Positions 11,026-22,295 of a stretch of 64,000 nucleotides of DNA are shown piece by piece; within the stretch, counting starts at the first letter, position 1; every line of letters begins with the position of its first letter. The position numbers were made by a program, and so were the translations under genes. The DNA comes from Shinisaurus crocodilurus (lineage: Eukaryota; Chordata; Lepidosauria; Squamata; Shinisauridae): positions 284,492,272 through 284,556,271 of the forward strand of contig CM037879.1 in NCBI GenBank assembly GCA_021292165.1, given 5' to 3'. Under the pieces are notes generated by a model that had not been told where the DNA came from, ran no database searches, and saw only the letters and a list, made by a program, of their open reading frames with translations.

Positions 11026-11944
11026 CATTACCACTTTTTGATACCCCAGATAGCTGATTAATATTTTAAGTTGCTCCACGAATGAATCCAGTGCAAAAAT
11101 CTGACAGCAGCTCACAAGAAACTTGTTATTACCAAAGTTTTCCTAGAAAAGAATAGATGTGGCATTTACGTTGTGCCTCACTGAAGTACAGTTTGAGAAA
11201 GAATAATAATAGCCTGTATCAGTGATGCTGTAGCAGTTATGAGTACCGGTAATTCAAAGAATTTCCTGCGAAATCATACTGAAGGATAAAACACTCTTAA
11301 CCCGGGGCTGGAATCCTCAAGCCTGAACCTATAAGCTGCTGTGCTGCAACAGGAGCACATGGAAGTGGGCCAAAGTAGTAAAGTTAGGGTAGGAAGCAAC
11401 TATTGCAAATGATTCCATTCTCTGAAATCTTTTCCACTCTAGAGATTTGCCATACCTTCAGAATTCCTACTTGCTAGGAATTCTGTGTCTTGGGGCACAT
11501 GGTCACCAAATTTATCCTCAAAAGTATACCAATGTAGTCTCCAAGAATGCCTTATAATTGTGTGATTGAGAAACTGTAATTAAAAGACTGCAAATTTCTG
11601 ATACTCCTGTCCTCACACCTAGCAGCATTGTTTGCAACACTCCCACCCCATCCAGTATTACACACTGCTGAAGGCCTCTTTTCAGTCTGCAGCACACCAA
11701 ATGCATTTATTTTGCAATGGCCTGTAAAACACTGGTGTCTGAATATGGGGTGTCAGCAAATTGACAATTGTAGTTATTTATTTAATTAATTAACATTTAT
11801 ACTGTGCTTTCTTCCTTTTTAGTAGGTTAAACCTATGAACAGAATGTTTGCTGACCCACCCACCACCATTAACTTCCACAAGTAGTGTATGTGTTTGAAC
11901 CTAAAGATACTGGTATACATCTCCCTTTTTAATGCATTAAATGG
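11026..11944. other. No gene; ordinary intronic sequence
   Basis: No coding frame or strong repeat was recognised. An AT-rich run at 11770..11800 may be a LINE tail remnant. Confidence 0.5.
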
Positions 11945-12027
11945 AGAGGAGGAGGATTATGTAAGCCGCCTTGGGTTCCTTGCAGGAAAAAAGCTGGGTT
12001 ATAAATATAATAAATAAATAAATAAAT
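11945..12027 (+). mobile_element. SINE 3' tail (GTAAGCCGCCTTGGG type)
   Basis: gtaagccgccttgggttcct, tgcaggaaaaaagctgggtt and (ataa)n are the 3' third of the tRNA-headed SINE that is complete at 30152..30389. Confidence 0.8.
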
Positions 12028-12773
12028 CTTTCTGCCTTTGTCTTACATAAAAAACTAAAGGCAGACACTTTTTTTGGTAAATGGCTAGATTCTAAGCCTC
12101 AGAGCATCATGCCTTTAGATGTTAACGCTGCTTAAACAATAATATTGAAAAACTGGAACAGGACTTTAGCACATGGAAAATTAGCCTTACACATCAAAAT
12201 TCAGGAGGCCATTAATATTTGGCTTGGTTTCTCTCTCCCACCCCCTTGTAAAAATCTCACCAACTGTCTACAAAGAAGCAGGGAATCCAGACAAAGAGCT
12301 AACTTTTTGAAGGAGGCTTTAAACTACAGAAAACCAAGATATAGAATGAACAATGTTTAAAACATATCTATTACTACATTAGAAACTGACATTTCTTGAC
12401 TTTCTAAAAGAAAACAAGGGAATCCTGCTAGAATAAGACCGTGCTCTACAATGGGCAATATCTCTGACGTAGCCAGTAAGAGGCAGGACTTCCCCAAAAT
12501 TCCTCAAAGTCTGTTTAAGCAAATGCATGGTTCTCCTCCCTCCAACCCAGTGTTGCCAGGTGATGATTTAGGGAAAAAATGATTTAAGGGGAAGGGCCCA
12601 CACAGCTGGTCCCATACATACATGGCTCAGATTTCCAAATGTTATCATGGCAGACTGGGACAAAGCCATAGAAAAACCAGCTCCCAAACCATTGTAGTAA
12701 CATAGGAAGGGACCTTCAGCTGTCTGGCTTTTCAGAATTCAGCTGATTGGCAGCTACTGTGATGGGGAGCTGC

Positions 12774-13140
12774 TGCAGTGTAGTAGTTAAGAGATTGAGC
12801 TGTGAACTGGGAACCTACTGGCTTGAAACTCAGCTTTACCTGAATTCACCAAGTATTTGCATGAATTCACTGAAGTAATTCAATCCCCCATCTGCAACAT
12901 GGGGGTAATACTGATCTACTTTAGAGGATTGTTAAAAGGAGCACAACAAGATAACATATGTGAATTACTTTGAACACTCTAAGGCAAGGGGTAGGGAAAA
13001 GGTAGATCTACAGATGTTTTGGACTTCAAACCCCAGAAGCCCCTGCCAGCATGGCCAATAGTCAGGAATGCTGGGAGTTGAAGTCCAAAACATCTGGAGA
13101 TCTACTTTCTGCCCACCCCTGCTCTAAGGCACCATAATAT
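12774..13140 (+). mobile_element. MIR-like (CORE) SINE split by a hAT MITE
   Basis: A tRNA-like 5' part (gtgtagtagttaagagattg), a central MIR-like part (catctgcaacatgggggtaa) and the end part (attactttgaacactctaag) continue beyond the MITE at 13130. The insertion sits near the 3' end, so this SINE is the older element. Confidence 0.6.
12985..13121. mobile_element. hAT-like palindromic MITE with perfect 8-bp target duplication
   Basis: Ends caaggggtaggg and cccacccctg are inverted. The 8-bp duplication ctctaagg lies at 12977..12984 and 13122..13129. The body is a near palindrome around gcccctgccagcatgg, with gttttggacttcaa facing ttgaagtccaaaac. Confidence 0.88.
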
Positions 13141-14280
13141 GGACGTGCTAATCAAGGCTGGGGAATTAAGTCATTTGCAGACAGGAGAGCATCAACAAGA
13201 AGCAAGTGGCTAGCCATACCCACTGCTCAAGCCATCCTGGAGAAGGGGGACACACACAGGTGTATGTGAGCGGGTGGTAATTTTTTTGTACTTGTACTTG
13301 TCTGCAAGATTGGCTGAAGATTATCTGATTTTACTATTTGTTTATATACCACTTTTCTGAAAGGCAACCATATAAAGTGGTATACAAAATTAAAAGCATA
13401 AAAATAAGATTACAGTACAACAGATAGCAGCAGCAGAATACAATGTCAGCATTTTCAAAGCAGCAGATATGAAACCTTTAAAAGATGATGCTCAATATAT
13501 GCTATCATCTGTTCTATATTGTGAAGTTGGTAAACTGGCGAGTCATCCAACAGAAAGTTTTAAAACCTGTTTTCCTAGTGCCCACACTCCTTATACGATT
13601 ATTCAAGGCCTCTCACATTTTGTCAGAATGACTCTTCCCACAGCTCGAGGCCCTGAAAGCGTAATTATTAGTATGCATGTGCACATGTCTTTTTTGGAGG
13701 TCACCAGTGGTCCAAGACTGAGCATTCTTGGTCTAATGGTCCAAGACTGGGCATTTAAAAGCAGATTTTTTTTTTTAAAAAAAAAGCAGGCTGCCTTTTT
13801 CAAACTGAGCATAAGGGATAATATAGAGTAGAAACATTTAGATTAAGATACATAGATGATTTCTGCATGGGAAGCTCTTGAAGGGAGAGACAGGGAAAAA
13901 TATGTTATTGCCATCTCGGCTTCAAAACATTGGTTTATTTTTTCGTTCCATTAAGTACACCCAGCTGCCACACAAAAAATGTGGTAAGAACAGTAACAAC
14001 CTCGCATGTATATTGTGCTTTAGAGTGTTCAAAGAAAAACCATTCTATTTTAGAAATAATCATCTTATGTTGTATTGTCCTTGTGGCAGTGAAGCCTCCC
14101 CATGAACAGTGTATGCCTCCTCAGGGAGAAGGAAGCAGAAAGCAAGAAACAGGCAGCACGTATGTGAAAGAAACAGTGACAAGAGCACATGGGGAAAGGG
14201 GAAGAAAATGTAGCATAACAGCAAGACAGAGAGAAATAGGCAATGAGAAAGTGGGAAAGGCAGAAATGGAAGGTACATAC
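13141..14280. other. No gene; contains a LINE-2-type 3' tail near 13325..13410
   Basis: gtttatataccacttttctg, then ataaagtggtatacaaa reads as an antisense LINE-2-type 3' end. The remainder, including A/G-rich 14110..14270, shows no recognised gene. Confidence 0.45.
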
Positions 14281-14450
14281 AGGCCTGTGGCTCACGCTGG
14301 CTCAGCTTGTCTGAGCGTGGAAAGCTAAGCAGGGTCAGGCCTGGTTATTACTCGGATGGGAGACCCCTCCTCTAGTTTCCTGCATTGAGCAGGGGGTTGG
14401 ACTCGATCGCCTTGTAGGCCCCTGCCAACTCTATGATCTATGAATCTATG
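14281..14450 (+). mobile_element. 5S rRNA-headed SINE with CR1-type 3' tail
   Basis: The head aligns with vertebrate 5S rRNA, including ggaaagctaagcagggtcag, cctggttattactcggatg and ggagacc, which covers the internal Pol III control region (A box, intermediate element, start of C box). At once after GAGACC it switches to a CR1 3' tail (tgcattgagcagggggttgg, then gccttgtaggcccctgccaa) and ends in ctatgatctatgaatctatg. It would be mobilised by CR1 machinery such as that coded at 30777. Copies: 63236 and 26612. Confidence 0.88.
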
Positions 14451-14639
14451 TGAGAAACAGATAGGCCGCATATGCCCATGAGAGATTGGGCAGCATGAGA
14501 GAGAAGGACATCGTGAGACAGAGATAGTTGGCTGGCACACATGAGAAAAAGAGTGTGAGATGGGCCATGAACATAACTGAATTGGAAATTGCTGCAGCCC
14601 TCTAATAATATTACAATAAAAAAACCCGCAGCATCTATA

Positions 14640-14810
14640 TAGTGCTTTAAAGTGTTCAAAATGCTACATATACATCACCCAGTAATCTTTACAACAACCC
14701 TATAAGGCAGGCTAGTAGTACTATCCCCATATTGTAGATGGGGTGGGGGTGGGGAAGAGATGATAAGGTTGAGAGTTAGTGGCTTGCTAATGTCACCAGG
14801 TGAGATTATG
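14640..14810 (-). mobile_element. MIR-like SINE (antisense), interrupted at 14810 and resumed at 15816
   Basis: tttaaagtgttcaaaatgct, ctttacaacaaccctataag, ccccatattgtagatgggg and gtggcttgctaatgtcacc follow the reverse complement of a MIR-type SINE. The next words (tgaagtaagg) come after the LINE insertion, at 15816. Confidence 0.6.
14787..14810 (+). repeat. Left target-site duplication of the LINE at 14811
   Basis: 24 bases from ctaatgtcaccagg to agattatg are repeated exactly at 15792..15815. Confidence 0.93.
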
Positions 14811-15791
14811 CATCAGTATGCTGATGATAATGTGGTCTCCGCACATTCAGAGATGATCTCCAAACTATCCTAAATGCTTTTGCAGAAGCATATGAAAAAC
14901 TTGGTCTCTCACTTAACATAAAAAACCTCACAGTGCTTCATCAGCAAGTGCTTCATCAGCAAGCGCAAGTTAACCCTCTGGTGATGCCATCTATCCAGCT
15001 TGGCGGGGCAATACTGGAAAATGTCAATCATTTTCTCTATCTTGGCAGCTATCTTTCTGTTACAGCTAACATCGACAGTGAAATCCAGCATCGTCTGAGC
15101 TCCGCAAGTGCCGCATTTTCTCGAATGAAACATAAGAGTGTTAGAGGATCGGGATATCTGTAAGGAGACCAAAACGCTGGTTTATGAAGCCATTGTATTA
15201 CCAACTTTATTGTATGCCTGCGAAACATGGACTATCTATAAACGTCATTTCCACCTCCTTGAAAGATTTCATCAACGTTGCCTCCTGAAAAATCCTGCGA
15301 ATTACTTGGGAAGATAGGCGAACAAATGTCACTGGAAGAGCAGTTACTTTATTCCCAACTCAAGGATGGAAAGCGGAATATCGGTGGTCAGTATAAGAGG
15401 TTTAAAGATGTTCTTAAGACTAATCTAAAAAAATGCAATATAAACATCGAAAACTGGGAAGCTCTGGCCCATGAACGATCTAAATGGAGGTTGGCCTTTC
15501 ACAAAGGTTCCATGGACTTTGAAGAAGCCCGAGTGCAAGGTGAAAGGGAGAAACGTGCTAAGCGAAAAGCACGTCAAACGAATCCTTCACAGGACCATCT
15601 TCCATCTGGTAACCTGTGTCCTCACTGTGGGAAGCTGTGTGGATCTAGAATTGGCCTCCACAGTCACTTACGGACCCATCGCTAGAGTCTACACAATTTT
15701 TAAAGAATTTCCTCCTTTTATAATTTTCTTTTTGTAATTTTATCCTGGAAGACAATCTTACTCAGTCACGAGTGATCGCCTACTACTACTA
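14811..15791 (+). mobile_element. 5'-truncated non-LTR retrotransposon with RT YADD box and C-terminal C2H2 finger
   Basis: The copy starts inside the reverse transcriptase at the catalytic box (HQYADDNVV, 14811..14837). After one frameshift it reads DDLQTILNAFAEAYEKLGLS, later a block with NHFLYLGSYLS and AAFSRMKH. After further shifts it reads VYEAIVLPTLLYACETWT, LERFHQRCLLKILRITWED, and finally CPHCGKLCGSRIGLHSHLRTH, a finger with perfect CX2CX12HX3H spacing (15615..15680), then a stop. The 3' end is a short (TAC)n tract at 15780..15791. The 24-bp flanking duplications prove insertion by target-primed reverse transcription. At least three frame breaks, so inactive. Clade not assigned. Confidence 0.88.
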
Positions 15792-15815
15792 CTAATGTCA
15801 CCAGGTGAGATTATG
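15792..15815 (+). repeat. Right target-site duplication of the LINE
   Basis: Exact copy of 14787..14810. Confidence 0.93.
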
Positions 15816-15835
15816 GCTGAAGTAAGGGTCTTTTT

Positions 15836-16559
15836 GGTTTTTTTAAAGTTGGAGAACATCAAGATCCATGAGTTGAAGTGTTCTATTTTAAGAACGCAAC
15901 CTGAAAAGTTTTTTTGTTTATGGGGGGAGGGGGGGGCTTTATGCTCTGCACATTTCCCAAAAAATCCTGAGCTTTCTCTCCTGCCATGCTGGCACCGGTT
16001 CAGTCAACCCCATAAAAGCTCCTTTTTCTTTGCAACCTGTAACCTACAAAGCAACCAAAGAAAGCCTTCCTCTTAGGAACAATGACAACAACAAAAGTGC
16101 AAAGAATCAAAAGGCCTAAGAAGCAAACTGCAAAGCAGAGCAGGTTTTCTAGGAGTTTGCAACAGGCTCTCTACTCACTCTACCTGCACCACGGCAATAC
16201 ATCAGGCTTCTTGGATCAAATAACTCAGTAAAGTATATGCACTATATTCCTTGTTTAAACATATTTCATTTTTTTCCTGTTAAAAATGAAATTATTAGCA
16301 AAGACAAGGTAATTAGGCAGTGACAACTTGCACGCTGCAACCAATCAATAACAGGAGTATATTAACCAGGCTGACAGTTGTGCGAGGCTGATGGGTTATA
16401 AATGGCTTGAAACTGACCTGTGAAAATGCAGCATTTCCCTAACATTCTGCACAATAAAAAGAAGAGAGCCCTAAAATGCTATATAAGCAAGCTAACCTGA
16501 AATGACACCTAGTATTATAAATGGCCTAATCTATATGTTAATATGGTTGTATCACATAA
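15836..16559. other. No gene or repeat recognised
   Basis: Mixed AT-rich sequence with one poly-G tract near 15925. Confidence 0.45.
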
Positions 16560-17020
16560 CTGCAGCAAGACTAAGATAACAATATGACTTTGGGGTTTCT
16601 ATGGCTACCATCCTGGGCGAACGCGCCGGAAAGTGCCTCATTGCTGACACCACACAAGCTTTCCGAGGGCTTCTCTTTGGTTATTTATGATATGATTTAT
16701 GATAACGACAACATCTCCCATTTTCTCCCCTCGTCAGATACAATAAATTGCCATCGTTAATCACTGCTCTTGGTTCGGGCCCGATTACAATAGTATAATA
16801 GGGGCACAGCTATGGTAATAGTGTGCATTAAGGTGAGATTTCTCACACCCGCTCGTTCCGATAAAAGAAATATGAATTTGGAGATCATCCGAGACAATGT
16901 CACTATCTGGAGTATTTCAATAATCTTCCTTTCGAGTGCTTCTGGGCTGGAAATTTCTGAGCCATCTAAGATTCTCCACTGATCCTCAGACAAAAGGTTA
17001 TGTTTTATGATCTAAAGATT
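16560..17020. promoter_or_regulatory. Candidate conserved non-coding element
   Basis: Repeat-free stretch keeping several CpGs in an AT-rich intron (gggcgaacgcgccggaaagt, ggttcgggcccgattac, ccgctcgttccgataaaa). It holds GATA-type words (tatgataac, ccgataaa, cagatac) and an ETS-type core (gccggaa). No open frame of note. The call rests on composition only. Confidence 0.3.
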
Positions 17021-17481
17021 GGAAATCCATTCAGTATTTACACTTCTCAAGTGTACTGCCACTGGCATGTGTGTGTGCATGCGTGCAAATAGTCAGCTTT
17101 TCTGTTCTATGCCTACCTATTTAATATTGTGGGGAAGCGGCAGGACTTTTCAAACTAGGAACATCAATGACAATATCTTATTTAAAAACAATCCCCCAAC
17201 TCATTTTAAAACCTACCGTACCTGCAAGCACACATTAGCAAACAGAACAAGGCAATCAATCTGGCCCGGTCTGTCTCTTCTTCCTTGCCACCCCTGTTGG
17301 CCACCTGGGAAGACCACAGGGAATGGTAGGGAACCTGTTGGAATGTAGGAGGGCAGGGGAAGATTAGAACAAGCCACTTACTCGAACAAATCCCATTCAT
17401 GAGTGGAAGGCACAGACAAGCACACATAGATAATGCCCACAGACTCTTATCCAACATTACAACCTTATTAACATTTTATAT

Positions 17482-17617
17482 CATCCTTCTCCAACCTGAT
17501 GCCCTCCAGATGTTTTGCACTGTAATTCCAAACATTCCTGACCATTGGCCATCCCAGCTGGAGCTGATGGGAGTTATAGTCCAAAACATCTGGAGGGCAC
17601 CTGGTCGGGGAAGGCTG
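17482..17617. mobile_element. hAT-like palindromic MITE
   Basis: Inverted ends (ccttctccaacctgatgccc / gggcacctggtcggggaagg). Flanking octamers ttttatat and gcttatat agree at six of eight positions. Confidence 0.7.
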
Positions 17618-17765
17618 GCTTATATTATGGTCACATCAAGGCCTAGTTCCAGATCTAGTTTCAGAGGAGTATTTTCTTGTATGGAGGAGTATTCTATTAT
17701 ATGAGCCTTTACATGGGCTGAAGTGGTTCAGCCAAGACACATGTTTACTGTCTGAGTGATAATTA

Positions 17766-17818
17766 GGGAGGGGCTGTAGCTCAGTGGTAGAGCACAGGCT
17801 TTGCATGCAGAAGGTCCC
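17766..17818 (+). mobile_element. tRNA-derived SINE, 5' head only
   Basis: gggaggggctgtagctcagt, ggtagagcacaggctttgca and tgcagaaggtccc is a well preserved tRNA-like head with A box. It is broken off before box B. Same family as 29891..30038. It is not a complete tRNA gene. Confidence 0.7.
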
Positions 17819-18144
17819 ATAATAATATGGGGGTGGGGGCGAGGGGGATAATATTTCTCATGTGGCAATGGAACACATAGTGCTAATGGTAGGGAAGATG
17901 TGCGAGGATCACTGATTGACCTATTTAAAGCTACTAACATGGGGATAACGAGAGTGAGAAGTAAATACATTAGTGCTTGAGGTACCTTATATCTAACAAT
18001 TAAAACAATGCACAAGAATCTTTATTTCCATTAGCTGTAGTACGAATGAACAATGTGAAAACTATCCACTTCAAACTTCTTCAGGAAATGGGGCATTCTG
18101 AAAGTCATGCTAGGATGGGAATTTTCAAAAGGAACCAAACCTGA

Positions 18145-18440
18145 ATCAGTGTGATCTAGTGGACTAAGTGCTTGTCTTAGACCTGGGTTCAAATCCCTGT
18201 ATGGTCAAGATGGAAAGAGCCTCTTTCTCTCAGATTTAAATTCCTAGACCTAAAGGATTCATACCAAGGAATTGACTCATATATTGAAAACAGGGACATA
18301 CCACGTATGTGAATAATATAGGCCTATCAGTGTTAGTGCGGTGTAACACATATATGTAGTGGACCATAAAGTCACTATCTCTTAGCCAAGCTTACCTCAC
18401 AGGGTTGTTGTGGGAATTGCATGGGAGGGGGGAACTGCCA
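18145..18440 (+). mobile_element. Decayed tRNA/MIR-type SINE pieces
   Basis: tgatctagtggactaagtgc and gacctgggttcaaatccctg (box B-like) give the head near 18152..18198. cttacctcacagggttgttg at 18390 is the central part. The 190 bases between are unassigned and may be another insertion. Confidence 0.5.
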
Positions 18441-19217
18441 TGGAGAAAGAGTGGGGTACAAATGCAAGAGATAGTTATGAGCGGCACGCCTTGGATGGAA
18501 AAAAAAAACCCCTTCTCTGTGCAAGGAGGAGTGGGGAAGCCAATATAATCATTGTGAAAATAGGAAATCACACCAGAAAACACATCAACTTCTTGGGGCA
18601 GGGACGTGTCCTTTCTGAAGTTACTGTGTAAAATGCCAAAGACAAGGAGCCACTATATGCCAGGAAGGGCTCAGAATGTTATCCAGTGGAATTCCCCTCA
18701 CTAAGATGTAACATCTGCCACAAACAGGTCCTGAACAGATCGGTATCCTTCAGATCAAAAATGATTCCAGAGCGGGGATCAAGCCGTATCTGCCAGACGT
18801 TCATACAGGACCATAATGGATACTTGAGTAAAAAACAACAACAAACGGTTTGGAGTGGTGGTCACACACTGTAAAGGGACAGAATTCTCTCCCCACACCC
18901 GCTGCCAAATCACTAAAAGCATGGCTTCGGATAGCATTTTAATATACTGATCAGTTCAATGTCAAGTATAAAAGCAAGTCAGCATGGTACAAGATGCTCA
19001 ATTGCATGCCACATATGATCTCTCAGAAACAGAAGGTGTCTCACCCCAATATTTCCCTCTCACGTTTGCCTCTCCCCTCCGATCTGCAGGGGCTGAGGCC
19101 CTCTGTGATTTTTTCACTAGCAAGGGGACACAAACTTACCCAAGATAGCCAGGACCTACCCCAGGACCCCTGCTTTGCAAGGCTATGATGCCATTCAGGC
19201 CCATTTCTCAAATTATC
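18441..19217. other. No gene recognised
   Basis: No coherent coding frame or repeat was seen. Confidence 0.4.
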
Positions 19218-20608
19218 ATAGAATCATAGAAAAGCAGAGTTGGAAGGGGCCTACAAGGCCATCGAGTCCAACCCCCTGCTCAATGCAGGAATCCAGGTCA
19301 AAGCATCCCTGGCAGATGGCTGTCCAGCTGCACCTTGAATGCCTCCAGAGCGGGAGAGCCCACCACCTCCCTAGGTAGTTGATTCCATTGTCTTATTGCT
19401 CTGATAGTCAGGAAATTTTTCCTGATGTTTAGGTGGAATCTAGGTTCCTGTAACTTGAGCCCATTATTCCGTGTCCTGCAAACTGGGATGATCGAGAAGA
19501 GATCCTGGCCCTCCTCTGTGTGACATCCCTTCAAATACTGGAAGAGTGCGATCATATCTCCTCTCAGTCTCCTCTTCTGAAGGCTAAACATGCCCAGTTC
19601 TTTCAGTCTCTCCTCATAGGGCCTTGTTTCTAGTCCCTTTATCATCCTTGTTGCCCTCCTCTGAACCCTCTCCAGTTTGTCTATGTCCTTCTTAAAGTGA
19701 GGTGCCCAGAACTGGACGCAGTACTCAAGATGAGGCCTAACCAGTGCCGAGTAAAGGGGAATTATCACTTCCCGCGATTTGGAAGCTATACTTCTATTAA
19801 TACAGCCCAAAATTGCATTTGCCTTTTTTGCAGCCACATCGCGTTGCTGGCTCATATTCAGTTTGTGATCTACCACAATTCCAAGATCCTTCTCACTTGT
19901 AGTATTGTTGAGTCAAGTGTCCCCCATTCTGTAACTCTGCATTTGGTTTCCTCTCCCTAGGGGCAGCACTTGGCATTTATCCCTATTAAATTTCATTCTG
20001 TTGTTTTCGGCCCAGCGCTCCAGCCTATCGAGGTCACTTTGAATTTTGTTTCTGTCTTCCAGAGTATTAGCTGTTCCACCCAACTTTGTGTCATCTGCAA
20101 ATTTGATAAGCATTCCCTGTACCTCCTGATCCAAGTCATTAATAAAAATGTTGAAGAGCACTGGGCCCAGGACCGAGCCCTGTGATACCCTGCTCGTTAC
20201 CTCTCCCCAGTTTGAGAAGGAACCATTGATAAGTACTCTTTGAGTCCGATTCTGTAGCCAATTGTGGATCCACCTGATAGTTGTTCCATCTAGCCCACTC
20301 TTAGCTAGCTTACTAATCAGGATATCATGAGGCACTTTGTCGAAAGCTTTGCTGAAGTCCAGATATATAATGTCCACCAGCATTCCCACAGTCCACAAGG
20401 GAGGTTACCCGATCAAAAAATGAGATCAGATTAGTCTGACAGGATTTGTTCTTGACAAATCCATGCTGGCTTCTAGTAATCACTGCATTGTTTTCAAGGT
20501 GCTTGCAGACTGACTTCTTTATAATCTGCTCCAAAATCTTCCCGGGGATTGATGTCAGACTGACTGGCCTATAGTTCCCAGGTTCCTCCTTCTTGCCCTT
20601 TTTGAAGA
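19218..20608 (-). mobile_element. CR1 LINE, 5'-truncated, ORF2 broken
   Basis: The minus strand encodes the CR1 reverse transcriptase from about PGNYRPVSL to the end, including FADDTKLGG and the C-terminal HLEYCVQFWAP and WNQLPREVVGSP, then a short 3' UTR and ctatgattctatg tail repeats. It is almost identical to the copy at 30689. Breaks: a one-base insertion near 20378 (CDNAGG instead of CGNAVD) and a TGG-to-TGA stop near 19915. SRVSQGS replaces SGVPQGS in the RT. It lacks the endonuclease. Confidence 0.95.
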
Positions 20609-21610
20609 TGGCAGCAATTAGATGGCAGCAAACCTAGAACTGCCATGAAGAGCACATTCAACAAGGAACCGCTGCCAATCCGGACTCTCTCGCAAATGTA
20701 CATGTGTTTACAAACAAGTTTGTCACATTCACACCTTTACATTTTTAGGCGTACACTTAAAACATCTTGGGTGTAAAGCTGAGTAAAGTAACACATGACA
20801 TGGTTGATCCATCCACAGATGTTCAAGGGCAGGGATGTGCTACTAAAAGAAAGGCAAGGCAGCTGCAATTATCTCTGAACTATTTGCACCCTCTGCAGGC
20901 TTCTTGAAAGCTTCCCTACCTACACACAAACTTTGGTAGGGAACTCTGGCTTAAAAGGACATTTTCCCCTGGCTGTTTCGATAGTAGGCTGCTAATGATA
21001 ACGCTCTCGTTTCGCACTCTTGTCAGACATTCTCATTCAAAGCCAATTTCAGAGAGCATGGTGAGAGAGGCAGCATGAAAACCTAGATGGAGAGATATTA
21101 AAATTTGTGCAGCACACCCCTGCCAGGTGTTCCTACAAATTGGCAGCAAAAGACAAATTGCTTAAGTGTGCATACAGGTTGTTCTGCCCCCACTAAAATA
21201 AACTGAAGACACTTAAAAAAAAAAATCAATACAGGTGCTTAGCTTCTGGCACATTGCAGCAGAGCAAGGTATTCATAGCTCAATTAGCCAAATATCTTTT
21301 GGCACAGGGTAGACTAGATCTAGGCTAGGTTAGATCTCCAAAGAGCTAATTATAAAAGCATTACTGCCACTGAAGGAATCATGCTCTTGTTCCTCAACCA
21401 AAGACATCATGTTCTTGTTCCTCAACCCTTAAAAGAATCACCAGAATTAGAACATTTTGTTTATCACTGAAAGTTGACAGCATCTGGAGGATTTATTAGC
21501 AGCCTGAAATTTGGTTTTGGACAACTATTCCTCCCTACCCACTGCCAGATTCACCAAATAAGGTCAGTAATTCTTAATGTAAAATAAGGAGAGTCCAGGA
21601 GTAGTGGACA
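20609..21610. other. No gene recognised
   Basis: Unique-looking sequence. 20990..21070 has a few CpGs (taacgctctcgtttcgcac) without repeat vocabulary. Confidence 0.4.
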
Positions 21611-21618
21611 AGTTAGGG

Positions 21619-21746
21619 CAGTGTTCTCCAACCTTGGGTCCCCAGATGTTTTTGGCCTACAACTCCCAGCATGCCCCCAGCATGGCTGGGGCATGCTGGG
21701 AGTTGTAGGCCAAAAACATCTGGGGACCCAAGGTTGGAGAACACTG
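21619..21746. mobile_element. hAT-like MITE, near-perfect palindrome, perfect 8-bp TSD
   Basis: Starts cagtgttctccaaccttggg and ends with its exact inverse. The target octamer agttaggg lies at 21611..21618 and 21747..21754. The arms are almost mismatch-free (ctacaactcccagcatgccc against its inverse), so the copy is young. Confidence 0.93.
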
Positions 21747-22295
21747 AGTTAGGGAAACCAGCAGAGCTTTGGTCTCCTCGCAACACCGAGAACTGGCAAA
21801 AAGTAGATAAATGGAACATAAGATGACAATTTGAAATTCAAGGTAGGAAATCAAGTACCGTACATATTACCTGAAAGAGTAGAATGAGGAACAGAGGCTG
21901 GGGGGGGGGGGAATTTGAAGCTCTGAAGGAGGACTTGACAAAGGTTTGGAAACTTAAACTGAACAACATGTAGCTCACTTCCTGCAGTGTCTCAGAATTG
22001 ATGGTAATAGACAAAGATGTAGCTTTCCTTACTGATGGCTGTGCTGCTACAGCTACTTTTAAGTAAAAAACAAACAAAAAACTGCTGGTAGCTGAGCCCC
22101 TAGGTATCCAATTGATGATGTAAAAAAGAAACTGTATCATTACTATCTATTTGTGTGTTATTCTAGGTGGGGACTACCAAATCAGTCATCACTAGACACA
22201 CTGGGGAAAAACAAAAAACCTCATGTATATAAATATGAACCCAAAGTGCATCTGTACCATTCAACATTGATTTCAAACTGATGTTTCCACTCTAA

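Noticed and set aside
14281..14400. 5S rRNA gene
   Set aside because: The 5S similarity stops in the C box and switches to a CR1 tail. No oligo-T terminator follows, and two other copies have the same fusion.
17766..17818. Functional tRNA gene
   Set aside because: Head with A box only. The sequence departs before the anticodon arm and box B are complete, and related SINE copies are nearby.
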